A DNA stretch of 64,000 bases from Gilvimarinus sp. 2_MG-2023 (lineage in GTDB: Bacteria; Pseudomonadota; Gammaproteobacteria; Pseudomonadales; Cellvibrionaceae): the NCBI RefSeq assembly GCF_030547685.1, contig NZ_JAUOQM010000048.1, forward strand, positions 216,243 to 280,242. Reading direction: 5' to 3'. Positions 28,901 to 37,280 of the stretch are shown in pieces. A program made the translations under genes and the position numbers. The notes below the pieces were generated by a model. That model was not told where the DNA came from and made no database searches. It saw only the letters and a list, made by a program, of their open reading frames with translations. Position 1 is the stretch's first letter; every line of letters starts with the position of its first letter.

Positions 28901-29429
28901 TGCTCGTTTGTTGCGAATTACCGGCACTCTAATTCACAGTATATTCGAGCAATTGTGCCTTGCCGGGCTACCTGATGAGACAGAAACTTATTGCCTTAAT
29001 CGGGAAAAGGCTTGGCGATCCATTTTGTTGAAAAGCGGTGTTTTGCCCGAAGATCAAAATCAATGCATCGAGATTGCCCGCCACGCCATCACCCAGGCAC
29101 TCAGTACCCGCACTGGGTGTTGGCTGTTAAATAATCAGCATGAGTCGAGCCTAACCGAGCTAGAGCTTTATTCTAAATCACAGACCGCGACTCGACGCCA
29201 TGTGATTGACCGGACATTTATTGAGCGCGATACGCGCTGGATTATTGATTATAAAACCACCCAAAAAGAGCCAGACGAAGCCTTGGAGAGTTTTGTGACC
29301 CGCTTAAAAGAGGAATACAGGCCCCAGCTAGAGCGATATCGCGACCTATTCTCAGGTTCAGAGCACACCCTACAATGCGCTATTTACAATCCTCTACTGC
29401 CCGAGGAGCACGCATTGATTCTCTATTAA
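25980..29429 (+). CDS. AddA/RecB-like UvrD-family helicase-nuclease
   Basis: An 1149-aa SF1A helicase with a C-terminal nuclease. The Walker A is APAGSGKTG (about residues 27-35) and is followed by LAITFTNKAASEM (motif Ia). The Walker B is LIDEFQDTSLPQF near residue 415. Later motifs include LVGDGMQSCYGFRNA, NFRSQAGVVDWVN, LMTLHKSKGLEFDTVFIAGL and the Q-rich RLFYVGCTRA. A PD-(D/E)XK nuclease motif WIIDYKTTQ sits near residue 1087. Together with the upstream partner it would process double-strand ends for recombination. No recBCD genes are visible in this window. Confidence 0.9.
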   Translation: MNTIVQPSDHVAREEALNPERSFAVSAPAGSGKTGLLTHRLLKLLLTVKSPEQVLAITFTNKAASEMQERVLHALIDARDNAMPGQAHQQSLWQTAKDVLARDSELNWQLLNNPNRLKILTIDGLSRSIVSQLPIDSKLGGAPDNLDDPESAYREAAQNLLSEMEADNATGEALIELAAHLDNQLEKVVELLVRLLGKREQWLPLIMSVNGESARQSLESSLEQVVEEHLAYLTELLWPVQSDIGQLLDGIGSYLAEEDPDNPYTCFKGTIGLPAAQVDKYNLWQALGQIFLSSSGDYRKRQDKRTGFPAGKVGKPLKDKFLMIVETLQDCAPEALLALREIKTLPAFRYSDNEWAILNALSQILPRLVAQLWVVFAARGASDFTEVALAALHALKDEEQVSDILLKLDHQIQHILIDEFQDTSLPQFELLEKLTTGWEAGDGRTLFLVGDGMQSCYGFRNANVGLFLKARRQGIGDLTLHPLDLTVNFRSQAGVVDWVNQTFAQAFPSQDDISRGAVKYNPSDAFKPKTQEPAVVTYLSHFDSAIVNKDQARQREAEHIVDLIIQTQERRPDASIAVLGRARSHLQLIMQELGKRRLDYIAQDMESLAGRMVIIDLLTLTRVMLQPDNRIAWLSLLRTPWVGLNHFDLCTLVGEPDREAKDRDIQGFEFIWQILQNDERLQQLSNDGQMICTRLVTTLKSSFSQSGRKSLASWIYGTWLALGGPAGLLRDSDHRDAEQYFNLLQNHDSAGRITDWPAFDRAIEKLFSDTANAHSNIQLMTLHKSKGLEFDTVFIAGLDRRSANDDKQLILWRERLDLQGQAHLLLSPVAPTGDDQGALYQHLKYEQKLQSEYELTRLFYVGCTRAIENLYLTGCVQTTEPSDGEAPVPANTKPQGLLKQLWPLLETTLKFIAPSPERNQSSQAPSSHPGTYIRRLQANWSCPALADNPTLAHLRTETPPPENARNLPEYEPKHARLLRITGTLIHSIFEQLCLAGLPDETETYCLNREKAWRSILLKSGVLPEDQNQCIEIARHAITQALSTRTGCWLLNNQHESSLTELELYSKSQTATRRHVIDRTFIERDTRWIIDYKTTQKEPDEALESFVTRLKEEYRPQLERYRDLFSGSEHTLQCAIYNPLLPEEHALILY

Positions 29430-29562
29430 GTCCAATTTGGCGAATATAGCCAAAACAAATAGCGACAATTGCTAAAAACATCCACAAAACACCGTTAAAT
29501 TTCAGTAGAATAGCCCCATGAACCCATTATGGGTGGTTAACATAGCGATAACTGGAAAGCGA

Positions 29563-30651
29563 ATGTCACACGAAGTTACAGAAAATGCCGTTGATGACGT
29601 CAACGTAGTCTCTCAAGAGTTGTTGATTTCTCCCGCAGAATTAAAGCGCGAGCTGCCCTTATCCGACGCGGCTCGTAAAGTAATCACCGAAGGTCGCCAG
29701 ACGATTCGCAATATTCTGGAGCGCAAAGACGACAGAATATTTGTGGTTATAGGCCCCTGCTCTATCCACGATGTCGAAGCCGCCAAAGACTACGCCGCCC
29801 GGCTGAAGAAAATTGCCGAAGAGGTTAGCGACACGATTTACATCGTAATGCGTGTTTACTTTGAAAAGCCTCGCACTACGGTAGGCTGGAAAGGTTTGAT
29901 CAACGACCCTTACTTGAACGATTCCTTCAAAATTCAAGAAGGCTTGCATATTGGTCGTAAGCTCTTACTCGACATCGCCGAGCTTGGTCTGCCGACGGCT
30001 ACCGAAGCGCTGGACCCAATTTCACCTCAGTACCTGCAAGACCTAATCAGCTGGTCTGCCATTGGTGCGCGTACCACTGAGTCGCAAACTCACCGCGAAA
30101 TGGCCAGCGGCCTGTCTTCTGCGGTCGGCTTCAAAAATGGCACCGACGGCAGCCTAACCGTGGCCATTAACGCCTTGCAATCGGTATCTAAGCCGCACCG
30201 CTTCCTCGGTATTAACGCCGACGGTCAGGTTTCTATTATTCACACCCAAGGCAATGGTTACGGGCATGTGGTATTGCGCGGCGGCAATGGTAAGCCCAAT
30301 TACGACTCTGTTAGTGTTGCCATGTGCGAAGACGAGCTGAACTCAGCTAAAGTTGTGCCCAACGTTATGGTTGACTGTAGCCACGCCAACTCCAACAAAG
30401 ATCACAACCTACAGCCATTGGTTATGGACAATGTGGCCAACCAAATTGTGGATGGCAATAAGTCCATTATCGGCCTGATGGTTGAGAGTAATATAGGCGC
30501 CGGCAACCAAAAGATTCCAGATGACTTAAGCCAATTGGAATACGGTGTTTCGGTAACGGATGCTTGTATTGACTGGGAAGCCACCGAAAAAGCCTTGCGC
30601 TCTATGCGAGACAAGATCAAGCCGGCACTGGCTCAACGCAATAAGTCGTAA
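29563..30651 (+). CDS. Class I 3-deoxy-7-phosphoheptulonate (DAHP) synthase
   Basis: Condenses phosphoenolpyruvate and erythrose-4-phosphate, the first step of the shikimate pathway. The 362-aa protein has the family motifs VIGPCSIHDVEAA, MRVYFEKPRTTVGWKGLINDP, GARTTESQTHREMASG and VMVDCSHANSNKDH. It belongs to the AroFGH type with feedback inhibition by an aromatic amino acid, but the isozyme (Phe, Tyr or Trp) cannot be assigned here. The frame is open from 29518; the ATG at 29563 is preferred because it has a GGAAAG site upstream and matches family starts. A TAGAAT -10-like element lies at 29506-29511. A strong terminator follows. Confidence 0.93.
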   Translation: MSHEVTENAVDDVNVVSQELLISPAELKRELPLSDAARKVITEGRQTIRNILERKDDRIFVVIGPCSIHDVEAAKDYAARLKKIAEEVSDTIYIVMRVYFEKPRTTVGWKGLINDPYLNDSFKIQEGLHIGRKLLLDIAELGLPTATEALDPISPQYLQDLISWSAIGARTTESQTHREMASGLSSAVGFKNGTDGSLTVAINALQSVSKPHRFLGINADGQVSIIHTQGNGYGHVVLRGGNGKPNYDSVSVAMCEDELNSAKVVPNVMVDCSHANSNKDHNLQPLVMDNVANQIVDGNKSIIGLMVESNIGAGNQKIPDDLSQLEYGVSVTDACIDWEATEKALRSMRDKIKPALAQRNKS

Positions 30652-30678
30652 ACGACTTATTGCGAGTTAAGACTCGCA

Positions 30679-30721
30679 GGCATTAAAAAAGGGGCGCATT
30701 TAGCGCCCCTTTTTTAATGCC
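30679..30721. terminator. Bidirectional terminator between DAHP synthase and nfuA
   Basis: A 19-bp perfect inverted repeat with core GGGGCGC/GCGCCCC (30691-30697 and 30703-30709), flanked by A-run and T-run. It can act on either strand and sits between convergent genes. A smaller hairpin GCGAG/CTCGC lies just before it at 30662-30677. Confidence 0.93.
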
Positions 30722-30746
30722 GGTCGTTATGGCGATACGTTAGCCA

Positions 30747-31334
30747 TTAATAATAAGCTTGGGTGCGATCAGTGTGGTCGGTTATATCGCGTATGCCTTT
30801 TAACTCTGGCAGTTTATCCATTAGGGCGACTTCCACCCCATTTTTGAGGGTCATATCCACTGCACTACACCCCTGACAACCGCCGCCAAAGCGTAAAATA
30901 GCGTAGCCATCATCGGTTATTTCCACCAGGCTTACTTCTCCGCCATGTGCTGCTAGCCCCGGGTTTACCTCGTTGTACAGAATATAACTAATCCGATCTT
31001 CGAGAGGACTGTCATCAGTAACCTGTGGCATTTTGGAGTTGGGGGCGCGGATAGTAAGCTGACCACCCATTTTATCGGCTGAATAGTCTACTTTCGCATC
31101 TTTCAAAAAAGGCAGGCTGCGCTCTTCAAACAGCGCATTAAAACCTTCTAGCTCCATGCTGACATCGCCTTCTTTTTCTTCCCCCGGACGACAATAAGCG
31201 ATACAGGTTTCAGCCTTGGCTGTGCCTGGGTTAGCGACGAACATACGGATGCCCATACCGTCATTGTTTTCCTGCTTTTGCAGGAGCTCTTTCAGGTACT
31301 GCTGGGCGGAAGGTGTGATATCAACTGCAACCAT
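30747..31334 (-). CDS. nfuA: NfuA iron-sulfur cluster carrier
   Basis: NfuA delivers 4Fe-4S clusters to target enzymes. The 195-aa protein has a degenerate A-type domain at the N-terminus and an Nfu domain at the C-terminus. The cluster-binding CxxC is Cys153 and Cys156 in FGGGCQGCSAVD. Length and layout match E. coli NfuA (191 aa). Confidence 0.95.
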   Translation of the reverse strand: MVAVDITPSAQQYLKELLQKQENNDGMGIRMFVANPGTAKAETCIAYCRPGEEKEGDVSMELEGFNALFEERSLPFLKDAKVDYSADKMGGQLTIRAPNSKMPQVTDDSPLEDRISYILYNEVNPGLAAHGGEVSLVEITDDGYAILRFGGGCQGCSAVDMTLKNGVEVALMDKLPELKGIRDITDHTDRTQAYY

Positions 31335-31469
31335 AACTATTCTACTTACCTAGATACTTGATCAAATTACTCAGGTATTTTACTCGAATTCGCGCCATAT
31401 TGAAAATACTGTGGATCCGTCAAAACATTTATTTACTCCACGGGCGCTCAAGGGCCACCCAGCCAGAGT

Positions 31470-32279
31470 TTAATTCTTCTTTTTAATCTCATCTTCTTCA
31501 AATCGACCGCGCTGCATGGCGTCGCTAAAAGCCGACGCCAATATACCGGTAGGCATTGCCACCAGTGCGATGCCCGCAATAGCAGTCAGCCCGGCCAGCA
31601 CCTTGCCCAAATGCGTTATTGGGTAAACATCGCCGTAACCCACGGTGGTAAACGTAATCACCGACCACCAGAGCGCTCGTGGAATGCTGCCAAATGCCTC
31701 GGGTTGAACATCACCCTCCACAAAATAGAGCAGAATTGAGGCAAACACCATAAAACTCAGTGCAATAATCATACTGATGGAGAGCTCGTAGCCGCGCGAG
31801 CGCACCGCCACATTAATTCGGTGAACCGCCCGTGAAAAGCGCCCAAACTTGGCAAGGCGCACAATACGTAACAAACGAACAAAACGCAGGAGTAAAGTCT
31901 GGGGGCCGACCACCCCTAGCAGCAAAGGCAAAACCGCCAATAAGTCGAGTACGGCCGCGGGCGACAGTAGGTACGCCAAGCGGCCTTTAAACGGGTGACG
32001 ATAGTGGCGATTTTCCACGCAGCACCAAACCCGAACGATATACTCCACGAGAAAGACACTGCTGAACACAAGCTCGAGGCCATGAATTAAAGCCTCGCGG
32101 CCCTCGCGCACCCCAGGCTCAGTTTCCAGTATCGCCAAGGTAGAAGACAGGGCAATCAGTGCGCATATCACCCAGTTAAATGGCGATAAGCCATAACCCC
32201 AGGCTTTTGGTTCCAGCTGAAAATAGAGCCACACACGCAAGCGGCCAAGAGAGTGACGCATTGCTAGATACTCCGCCAA
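31470..32279 (-). CDS. Voltage-gated-type potassium channel
   Basis: A 269-aa six-TM cation channel of the Kv type. The selectivity filter is TVGYGD (212-217), and the S4 helix has regularly spaced arginines (Arg132 to Arg150, in LLRFVRLLRIVRLAKFGRFSR). The final S6 helix ends in VAMPTGILASAF. There is no large cytoplasmic regulatory domain. The start overlaps the end of rluA by 16 bases, an unusual pairing with no obvious functional link. Confidence 0.9.
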   Translation of the reverse strand: MAEYLAMRHSLGRLRVWLYFQLEPKAWGYGLSPFNWVICALIALSSTLAILETEPGVREGREALIHGLELVFSSVFLVEYIVRVWCCVENRHYRHPFKGRLAYLLSPAAVLDLLAVLPLLLGVVGPQTLLLRFVRLLRIVRLAKFGRFSRAVHRINVAVRSRGYELSISMIIALSFMVFASILLYFVEGDVQPEAFGSIPRALWWSVITFTTVGYGDVYPITHLGKVLAGLTAIAGIALVAMPTGILASAFSDAMQRGRFEEDEIKKKN

Positions 32280-32959
32280 AATGGCCGTTCGGCGACGCCT
32301 GAAACCTCCGAATCATCATGCGGATGGGTAAAGCGCAGCTCACTGGCGTGTAATAGTAGTCGGTCGGCTAGCGCTCGCGTCGCCTCGGGCGCGTAAAACT
32401 CACACCCCAGTATAGGACACCCCAAGTGAGCCATATGCAAACGCAGTTGGTGTGAACGCCCTGTTTTGGGTTCGAGTGCCACCAAGCTACGATTGAGCGC
32501 CTCGTCAAACGCTAATACTTTGTAGTGAGTCACCGATGGCTTACCTTCGGGGTCAATTTTACACTTGGGCCGGTTTTCGGCATCGGGGGCAATGGGCAGA
32601 TTTATAACGCCGCTCTGCTCTGGCGGGCCCCCCGCTACTACCGCGTAGTAGAGTTTGAAGGTTTGCCGCTCCTGAAATTGGCGGGCTATTTTGGCGTGCG
32701 CGGGCTTATTGAGAGCGACGACCATAATACCGGAAGTGTCAAAATCGAGGCGATGCACGATACTGACCGTGGGGTACTCCAGCTGCAGGCGCGACGCCAC
32801 ACAGTCATGATTGGCTGGGTTGCGACCGGGGACTGAAAGCAGCCCAGCAGGCTTTTCGATCAATAAAAAGTCTTTATCGCGCCGTAAAATGCGCACCGGA
32901 TCGTGGCATTTGGGTAAAACGGTCAACTGATCGGCCGCAGGTGGAGTATTATTGTTCAT
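32264..32959 (-). CDS. rluA: RluA-type pseudouridine synthase (23S rRNA U746 / tRNA U32)
   Basis: A 231-aa single-domain synthase without an S4 domain, as in E. coli RluA (219 aa). The catalytic motif is HRLDFDTSG with Asp72. Further signature segments are EKPAGLLSVPGR, GRSHQLRLHMAHLGCPILG and LLLHASEL. These agree closely with RluA rather than RluC or RluD, so dual rRNA/tRNA specificity is likely (family knowledge). Confidence 0.92.
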   Translation of the reverse strand: MNNNTPPAADQLTVLPKCHDPVRILRRDKDFLLIEKPAGLLSVPGRNPANHDCVASRLQLEYPTVSIVHRLDFDTSGIMVVALNKPAHAKIARQFQERQTFKLYYAVVAGGPPEQSGVINLPIAPDAENRPKCKIDPEGKPSVTHYKVLAFDEALNRSLVALEPKTGRSHQLRLHMAHLGCPILGCEFYAPEATRALADRLLLHASELRFTHPHDDSEVSGVAERPFWRSI

Positions 32960-33063
32960 GCACGGATCTTATAAATAATGGGATTTTCATGCCGGCAACC
33001 GAGCCAAGAGCGGATGACACAAGCTATGATAGAATTTAGCAACAGTTTACCCTATCTGACCTG

Positions 33064-33339
33064 ATGGATAACCCCGAAATGCAAACTCGCAATGACACAA
33101 ATGCCCACGTTGAGCCTCACACTGAAGCTCCGTCCACTAAAGAGAATAAGCCTCTGGGGTTTGCTCAGGTAGTGCTCAGCACGCTGGCAGCAGCGCTGGG
33201 TGTACAGAGCAATAAAAATCGAGAGCGAGACTTTTCGGGCGGCAACTTAAAAGTTTATATTGTCTCAGGTGTGATATTTATGGGTATTTTTATTGGCGGC
33301 TTGGTGGTACTGGTCAATTATTTACTGGCTAGTCACTGA
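33064..33339 (+). CDS. DUF2970 family small membrane protein
   Basis: A 91-aa protein with a polar N-terminal tail. The DUF2970 signature GFAQVVLSTLAAALGVQSNKNRERDF (shown here as its first and last parts: GFAQVVLSTLAA and NKNRERDF) is followed by one membrane helix (about 62-88). The function is unknown. An internal ATG at 33079 is a possible alternative start. It is divergent from rluA and convergent with the MarR gene. Confidence 0.82.
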   Translation: MDNPEMQTRNDTNAHVEPHTEAPSTKENKPLGFAQVVLSTLAAALGVQSNKNRERDFSGGNLKVYIVSGVIFMGIFIGGLVVLVNYLLASH

Positions 33340-33366
33340 CTTACCCCAACCACCAGCAACGGCCGG

Positions 33367-33858
33367 TTAGTCGATATTGCGCCACTGGCGACTCGATTCA
33401 ATACCCCCTTCACGCAGCAGTTTTTGAATGTGCGTTTTGAACACTCGAACCTCTGTGGCCGGCAATTGCGCTAAAAAGCGCTGTTGATGCTGCATGGCTA
33501 ACTGGTCTATTTGCTGCATTTTACTTTCACCCAAGGCGGTAAGAGCAATGCGTACGCAGCGGCGATCACCATCATCGTGGACCCGTGTCAGCAATTCTTT
33601 TTCAGCCAAACGGTCCAGTAGTCTTGTCACCGCAGAACGATCGATACCGATACTGTCGGCAATTTGAGCAGGTGTGTCGGCCTCACCGTGGGCGAGCACA
33701 TTTAAGCTCAACCACTGTGGCCAGGTAATGGATTGCTCCACAAGGGCTTCATTAAAGGTTTCACGCATAGAGCTGGCCAAGCGGTTTACCCAGTAAATAA
33801 GGCTATTATGGGCTTGTAAACGGCCGCTATCGGTTAGGTCAGAGTCAGTTGGCTTCAT
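33367..33858 (-). CDS. MarR-family transcriptional regulator
   Basis: A 163-aa winged-helix repressor-type protein. The DNA-binding region contains TPAQIADSIGIDRSAVTRLLDRLAEKEL (quoted in part), and the wing carries RVHDDGDRRCVRIALT with the typical D-x-R motif. The ligand and targets are unknown; nearby candidate targets are the small membrane peptide gene and the CysI operon, by position only. Confidence 0.9.
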   Translation of the reverse strand: MKPTDSDLTDSGRLQAHNSLIYWVNRLASSMRETFNEALVEQSITWPQWLSLNVLAHGEADTPAQIADSIGIDRSAVTRLLDRLAEKELLTRVHDDGDRRCVRIALTALGESKMQQIDQLAMQHQQRFLAQLPATEVRVFKTHIQKLLREGGIESSRQWRNID

Positions 33859-33929
33859 GCGGTAGGAATATCAAATATGGGGGAAGTTCTGCCGCAGCCT
33901 GTAGCCCCGGCAGAGAGTCAAAACACCGA

Positions 33930-34046
33930 TTACTGACCGCTGATCCAAAAAATACAAGCGGTTACAAAAACAGCAATAAGACATAGTGCCGCAACTGCAT
34001 CAGCCACACCATCACCCTGCTCTTGCATTTCAATTTGATCATTCAT
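33930..34046 (-). CDS. 38-aa single-helix membrane peptide
   Basis: A short minus-strand ORF reading MNDQIEMQEQGDGVADAVAA followed by a hydrophobic helix LCLIAVFVTACIFW and a short ISGQ tail. A GGAG ribosome site precedes the ATG by about 10 bases. The layout (acidic polar head, one membrane helix) is that of a genuine small membrane protein. It lies between marR and cysI, divergent from the latter. I do not know the family. Confidence 0.55.
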   Translation of the reverse strand: MNDQIEMQEQGDGVADAVAALCLIAVFVTACIFWISGQ

Positions 34047-34371
34047 TGTTTTTATTCTCCCAGTTATTTATATGATTTTTCGAGTTTTTATGTGCCGAGT
34101 AGGTCATTTTGGGCACAATTTCCATTAACTACAATCCATGCAGTGACACTCCAATGGTTATTTCTTATACAGAATCTTATCCTGCTGCGCAAGGTTTTGA
34201 GCCCATATAACTAATGTTTAGCTTTATATAGAAAACAATTCGTTCAAAATCCGCAGCTTAACTGCTATGTTGCGCGTTTTTCAGCTCTCGCGAATACGGC
34301 CATTTTGCTGTATCCTTGCGCGCCTGCGGAACCCCAAATAGGGGGTCATTTCAGTAACGGTACACTGATTT
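34047..34371. promoter_or_regulatory. 325-base divergent intergenic region upstream of cysI
   Basis: Contains no gene that I can support. It is AT-rich with several TATA-like steps (for example near 34215-34235) and must hold the promoters for cysI and for the small membrane peptide. A CysB-binding region would be expected here because cysB is at the window start, but CysB sites are too degenerate to pick out by eye. Confidence 0.4.
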
Positions 34372-36036
34372 ATGTATATATACGACAAATATGACCACGA
34401 CATCTTAAGCCAACGCGTGGCTCAGTTTCGTGACCAAACCCGTCGCTACCTTGACGGTAGCTTAAGTGAAGCTGAGTTTTTGCCCTTGCGCTTACAAAAC
34501 GGCCTGTATGTACAGCGTCTAGCGCCTATGCTGCGAATTAATGTGCCCTACGGCATGTTAAACACCACTCAACTACGCCGTTTGGCCCGCATAGCGCGAG
34601 ATTACGACAAAGGCTATTGTCACGTCAGTACTCGTCAAAATATTCAGTACAACTGGCCAGATCTAGAGCAAGTGCCTGACATTCTGGCGGAGCTGGCTGA
34701 GGTTGAGATGCACGGCACCCAATCCAGTGGTAACTGTATACGCAACATTACCTCGGACCAGTTTGCAGGCACTGCCCCCGATGAGGTAGTCGACCCACGC
34801 CCTTACTGTGAAATTATTCGTCAGTGGTCAAGTTTTCACCCTGAATTTGCCTTTTTGCCACGCAAGTTCAAAATTGCCATTTCAGGTTCTGAGCTAGATC
34901 GCGCAGCCATTCAGGTTCACGATATTGGCTTGCAATTGGTGACCGACAATAATGGCGAGATCGGATTTAAAGTAATCGTCGGTGGCGGCTTGGGTCGTAC
35001 ACCCGTTATCGGCAGTGTTATTCGTGAGTTTTTGCCTCGCCTGGAAGTATTGAACTACCTGGAAGCTATTTTGCGGGTGTACAACTTGCACGGGCGCCGC
35101 GATAACAAATTTAAAGCACGCATTAAAATATTAGTGCGCGCCATGGGTGCCGATGTTTTTGCCGAAGCGGTAGAGCAAGAATGGCAGCAAATTAAAGAGT
35201 CGCCCAGCACCCTACGCGATGAAGATTTCGACAATGCGAAAGCCTTCTTCACTGAGCCCGCCTATGAAACGCTCAATGACGATGCCGTGCAAACCGCTCT
35301 CGAGCAGCAATCGGCCGACAATCGCGCCTTTAGCAAATGGCTTGAGCGCAATGTACGCCCCCACAAAGTAGCCGGCTACGCGGCGGTTACCCTGTCCCTG
35401 AAGCCGACAGGGATTGCACCGGGCGATATCACCGATGGTCAATTGGAAGTCATCGCCGACCTGGCCGATCAATATAGCTTTAGTGAAGTGCGCACCACAC
35501 ATGAACAAAACATGGTGCTGGCCGATGTGAAAAAGTCGGATCTGTTTGCCTTGTGGGAGGCGGCCCGATCTGCGGGCTTTGCAACACCGAATATCGGCAC
35601 CCTTACTGATATTATCTGCTGCCCCGGCGGCGATTTTTGTTCTCTGGCCAATGCCAAATCCATCCCTATTGCCGAGGCAATTCAGCGTCAGTTTAGCGAT
35701 CTCGATTACGTCTATGATCTGGGCGACCTGGACCTGAATATCTCGGGCTGTATGAACGCCTGCGGTCACCACCATGTGGGACATATTGGCATTCTCGGTG
35801 TGGACAAAAAAGGTCAGGAGTTTTATCAGGTGATGCTGGGAGGCAACGCCGGTAATAACGCATCGCTGGCCAAAGTATTAGGTCCGGCTTTTGGCGCTGA
35901 CGACATGCCCCAAGTGGTACAAAAGGTAGTGGATGTCTTTTTAGAAAACCGCACCGAAGAAGAACTATTTATCGATACTTATCAGCGTATCGGTATCACC
36001 CCTTTTAAGGAGCGAGTTTATGCCAAAGCTAGTTAA
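34372..36036 (+). CDS. cysI: Sulfite/nitrite reductase hemoprotein (CysI type)
   Basis: A 554-aa siroheme and 4Fe-4S enzyme that reduces sulfite to sulfide in assimilation. The two halves of the pseudo-symmetric fold are visible. The cluster/siroheme cysteines are in CCPGGDFC (about 416-423) and SGCMNACGHH (about 458-467). STRQNIQYNW and NCIRNITSDQFAG are substrate/siroheme-binding segments. It opens with MYIYDKYD, like the pseudomonad enzymes (about 550 aa). There is no visible ribosome site. The stop overlaps the DUF934 gene by 17 bases. Confidence 0.92.
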   Translation: MYIYDKYDHDILSQRVAQFRDQTRRYLDGSLSEAEFLPLRLQNGLYVQRLAPMLRINVPYGMLNTTQLRRLARIARDYDKGYCHVSTRQNIQYNWPDLEQVPDILAELAEVEMHGTQSSGNCIRNITSDQFAGTAPDEVVDPRPYCEIIRQWSSFHPEFAFLPRKFKIAISGSELDRAAIQVHDIGLQLVTDNNGEIGFKVIVGGGLGRTPVIGSVIREFLPRLEVLNYLEAILRVYNLHGRRDNKFKARIKILVRAMGADVFAEAVEQEWQQIKESPSTLRDEDFDNAKAFFTEPAYETLNDDAVQTALEQQSADNRAFSKWLERNVRPHKVAGYAAVTLSLKPTGIAPGDITDGQLEVIADLADQYSFSEVRTTHEQNMVLADVKKSDLFALWEAARSAGFATPNIGTLTDIICCPGGDFCSLANAKSIPIAEAIQRQFSDLDYVYDLGDLDLNISGCMNACGHHHVGHIGILGVDKKGQEFYQVMLGGNAGNNASLAKVLGPAFGADDMPQVVQKVVDVFLENRTEEELFIDTYQRIGITPFKERVYAKAS

Positions 36037-36526
36037 AGACGGCGCGATCACGGAAGACCAATGGACCTTACTCGACAAACCCGATGACAGCCCCGAAGCG
36101 GTTGTGATTCCGGCCGGTTGCGTTATTGTGCCTTTATCGGTGTGGCAAGCACAGAAAGATAGCCTGACTCACCGCTCTGACATTGGCGTTTGGATCGATA
36201 GCGACGAAAGCGCTTTTGATCTCGGTGAAGATGCAAGCACACTGCCTCTGGTGGCGGTTAATTTCCCGGGCTTTATGGATGGTCGCGCCTTTTCAACTGC
36301 GCGCTTATTGCGCGAGCGCTTTCATTTTGGTGGCGAGCTTCGCGCTATCGGCGCTTTTATTCGCGATCAAATGGGTTATTTGTCCCGCTGTGGTGTTAAC
36401 GCTTTTCAGTTTGAAGACGAAAGCATCGATTTAACCGAAGCCATGAAATCACTCAATGATTTCACCGAGTATTACCAGGCCAGCGTGAACCAGCCCCAGC
36501 CGTTATTTCGCCGTCGCAGCGCTTAA
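36020..36526 (+). CDS. DUF934 protein, partner of the sulfite reductase
   Basis: A 168-aa protein with the DUF934 signature (LVAVNFPGFMDGRAFSTARLLRERF, quoted in part; then GELRAIGAFIRDQMGYLSRCGVNAF). The family is usually found directly after this type of CysI and is thought to help sulfite reduction, possibly as an electron-transfer or assembly partner; that role is not proven. It overlaps cysI by 17 bases and is followed by a strong terminator, so the pair forms a two-gene operon. Confidence 0.88.
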   Translation: MPKLVKDGAITEDQWTLLDKPDDSPEAVVIPAGCVIVPLSVWQAQKDSLTHRSDIGVWIDSDESAFDLGEDASTLPLVAVNFPGFMDGRAFSTARLLRERFHFGGELRAIGAFIRDQMGYLSRCGVNAFQFEDESIDLTEAMKSLNDFTEYYQASVNQPQPLFRRRSA

Positions 36527-36571
36527 CAACGCCAAGGTGGTCCTGCAGTAAAAAGCAGAGCATTCACAATC

Positions 36572-36610
36572 AAAAAAGCCGATCAGTTTTAAAAACTGAT
36601 CGGCTTTTTT
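36572..36610. terminator. Terminator between the cysI operon and miaE
   Basis: Inverted repeat GCCGATCAGTTTT / AAAACTGATCGGC (36578-36590 and 36592-36604), flanked by six A on the left and six T on the right. It is bidirectional and lies between convergent genes. Confidence 0.93.
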
Positions 36611-36665
36611 GTGGATAGATATTACAGACAGTAGCAGTAAAAGTGATTTAATGTTTTGCTGCCAG

Positions 36666-37280
36666 CTAGGCTTGTGCCTCTACCGGGCCACTGTGGAAAC
36701 GAAATTCATCATCCTCACCCATGACTAAGGTTTGCTCCAATAGCAAAAAGTGCTCTACCCGTTCTGCAATGGATTCATCTCCTGCGGCTTTTTGTGCAAG
36801 CTGTAAATAGTCTTGAAAATGACGCGCCTCGGACTTTAATAAAGACAAATAAAACTTTTGTAGCTCATCGTCTAAAAATGGCGCCAGCTTGGCGAATCGC
36901 TCGCAGGATCTCGCCTCTATAATGGCTCCCACAATAAGGGTATCAATCAAGCGCGCGGGCTCGTGGGTACGCACAGGCTTACGCAATTCGGCGGCATAGC
37001 GAGCCGCGCTGATTTGCTCATAAGCGATACCGCGTGACTGCATAATAGCAATCACCTGCTCAAAGTGACGCAACTCCTCGCGGGCTAGGCGCGACATTTT
37101 GTTGAGCAGCTCGAAATCGGATACATAGCGATACATAAGCTGTATTGCCGTCGATGCCGCCTTTTTTTCGCAGTTGGCATGATCCAGCAATAGAATTGCC
37201 GGATTGGCAATAGCATTGTCAATCCAGCCCTGGGGAGTTTCGCACTTTAGGAAGTCGGTGATCGGAGTAATATCAGTCAT
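36666..37280 (-). CDS. miaE: tRNA-(ms2io6A)-hydroxylase
   Basis: A 204-aa ferritin-like di-iron monooxygenase that hydroxylates the isopentenyl group on A37 of tRNA. The metal ligands fall in the expected helices: NCEKKAA, EELRHFE, IIEARSCERF and SEARHFQDY. Its ATG overlaps the stop of the DUF1289 gene by one base (TAATG), so the two are coupled. Confidence 0.93.
   Translation of the reverse strand: MTDITPITDFLKCETPQGWIDNAIANPAILLLDHANCEKKAASTAIQLMYRYVSDFELLNKMSRLAREELRHFEQVIAIMQSRGIAYEQISAARYAAELRKPVRTHEPARLIDTLIVGAIIEARSCERFAKLAPFLDDELQKFYLSLLKSEARHFQDYLQLAQKAAGDESIAERVEHFLLLEQTLVMGEDDEFRFHSGPVEAQA

Noticed and set aside
35212..35784. 190-codon minus-strand ORF
   Set aside because: Shadow of the CysI coding frame; cofactor cysteines lie on the plus strand.
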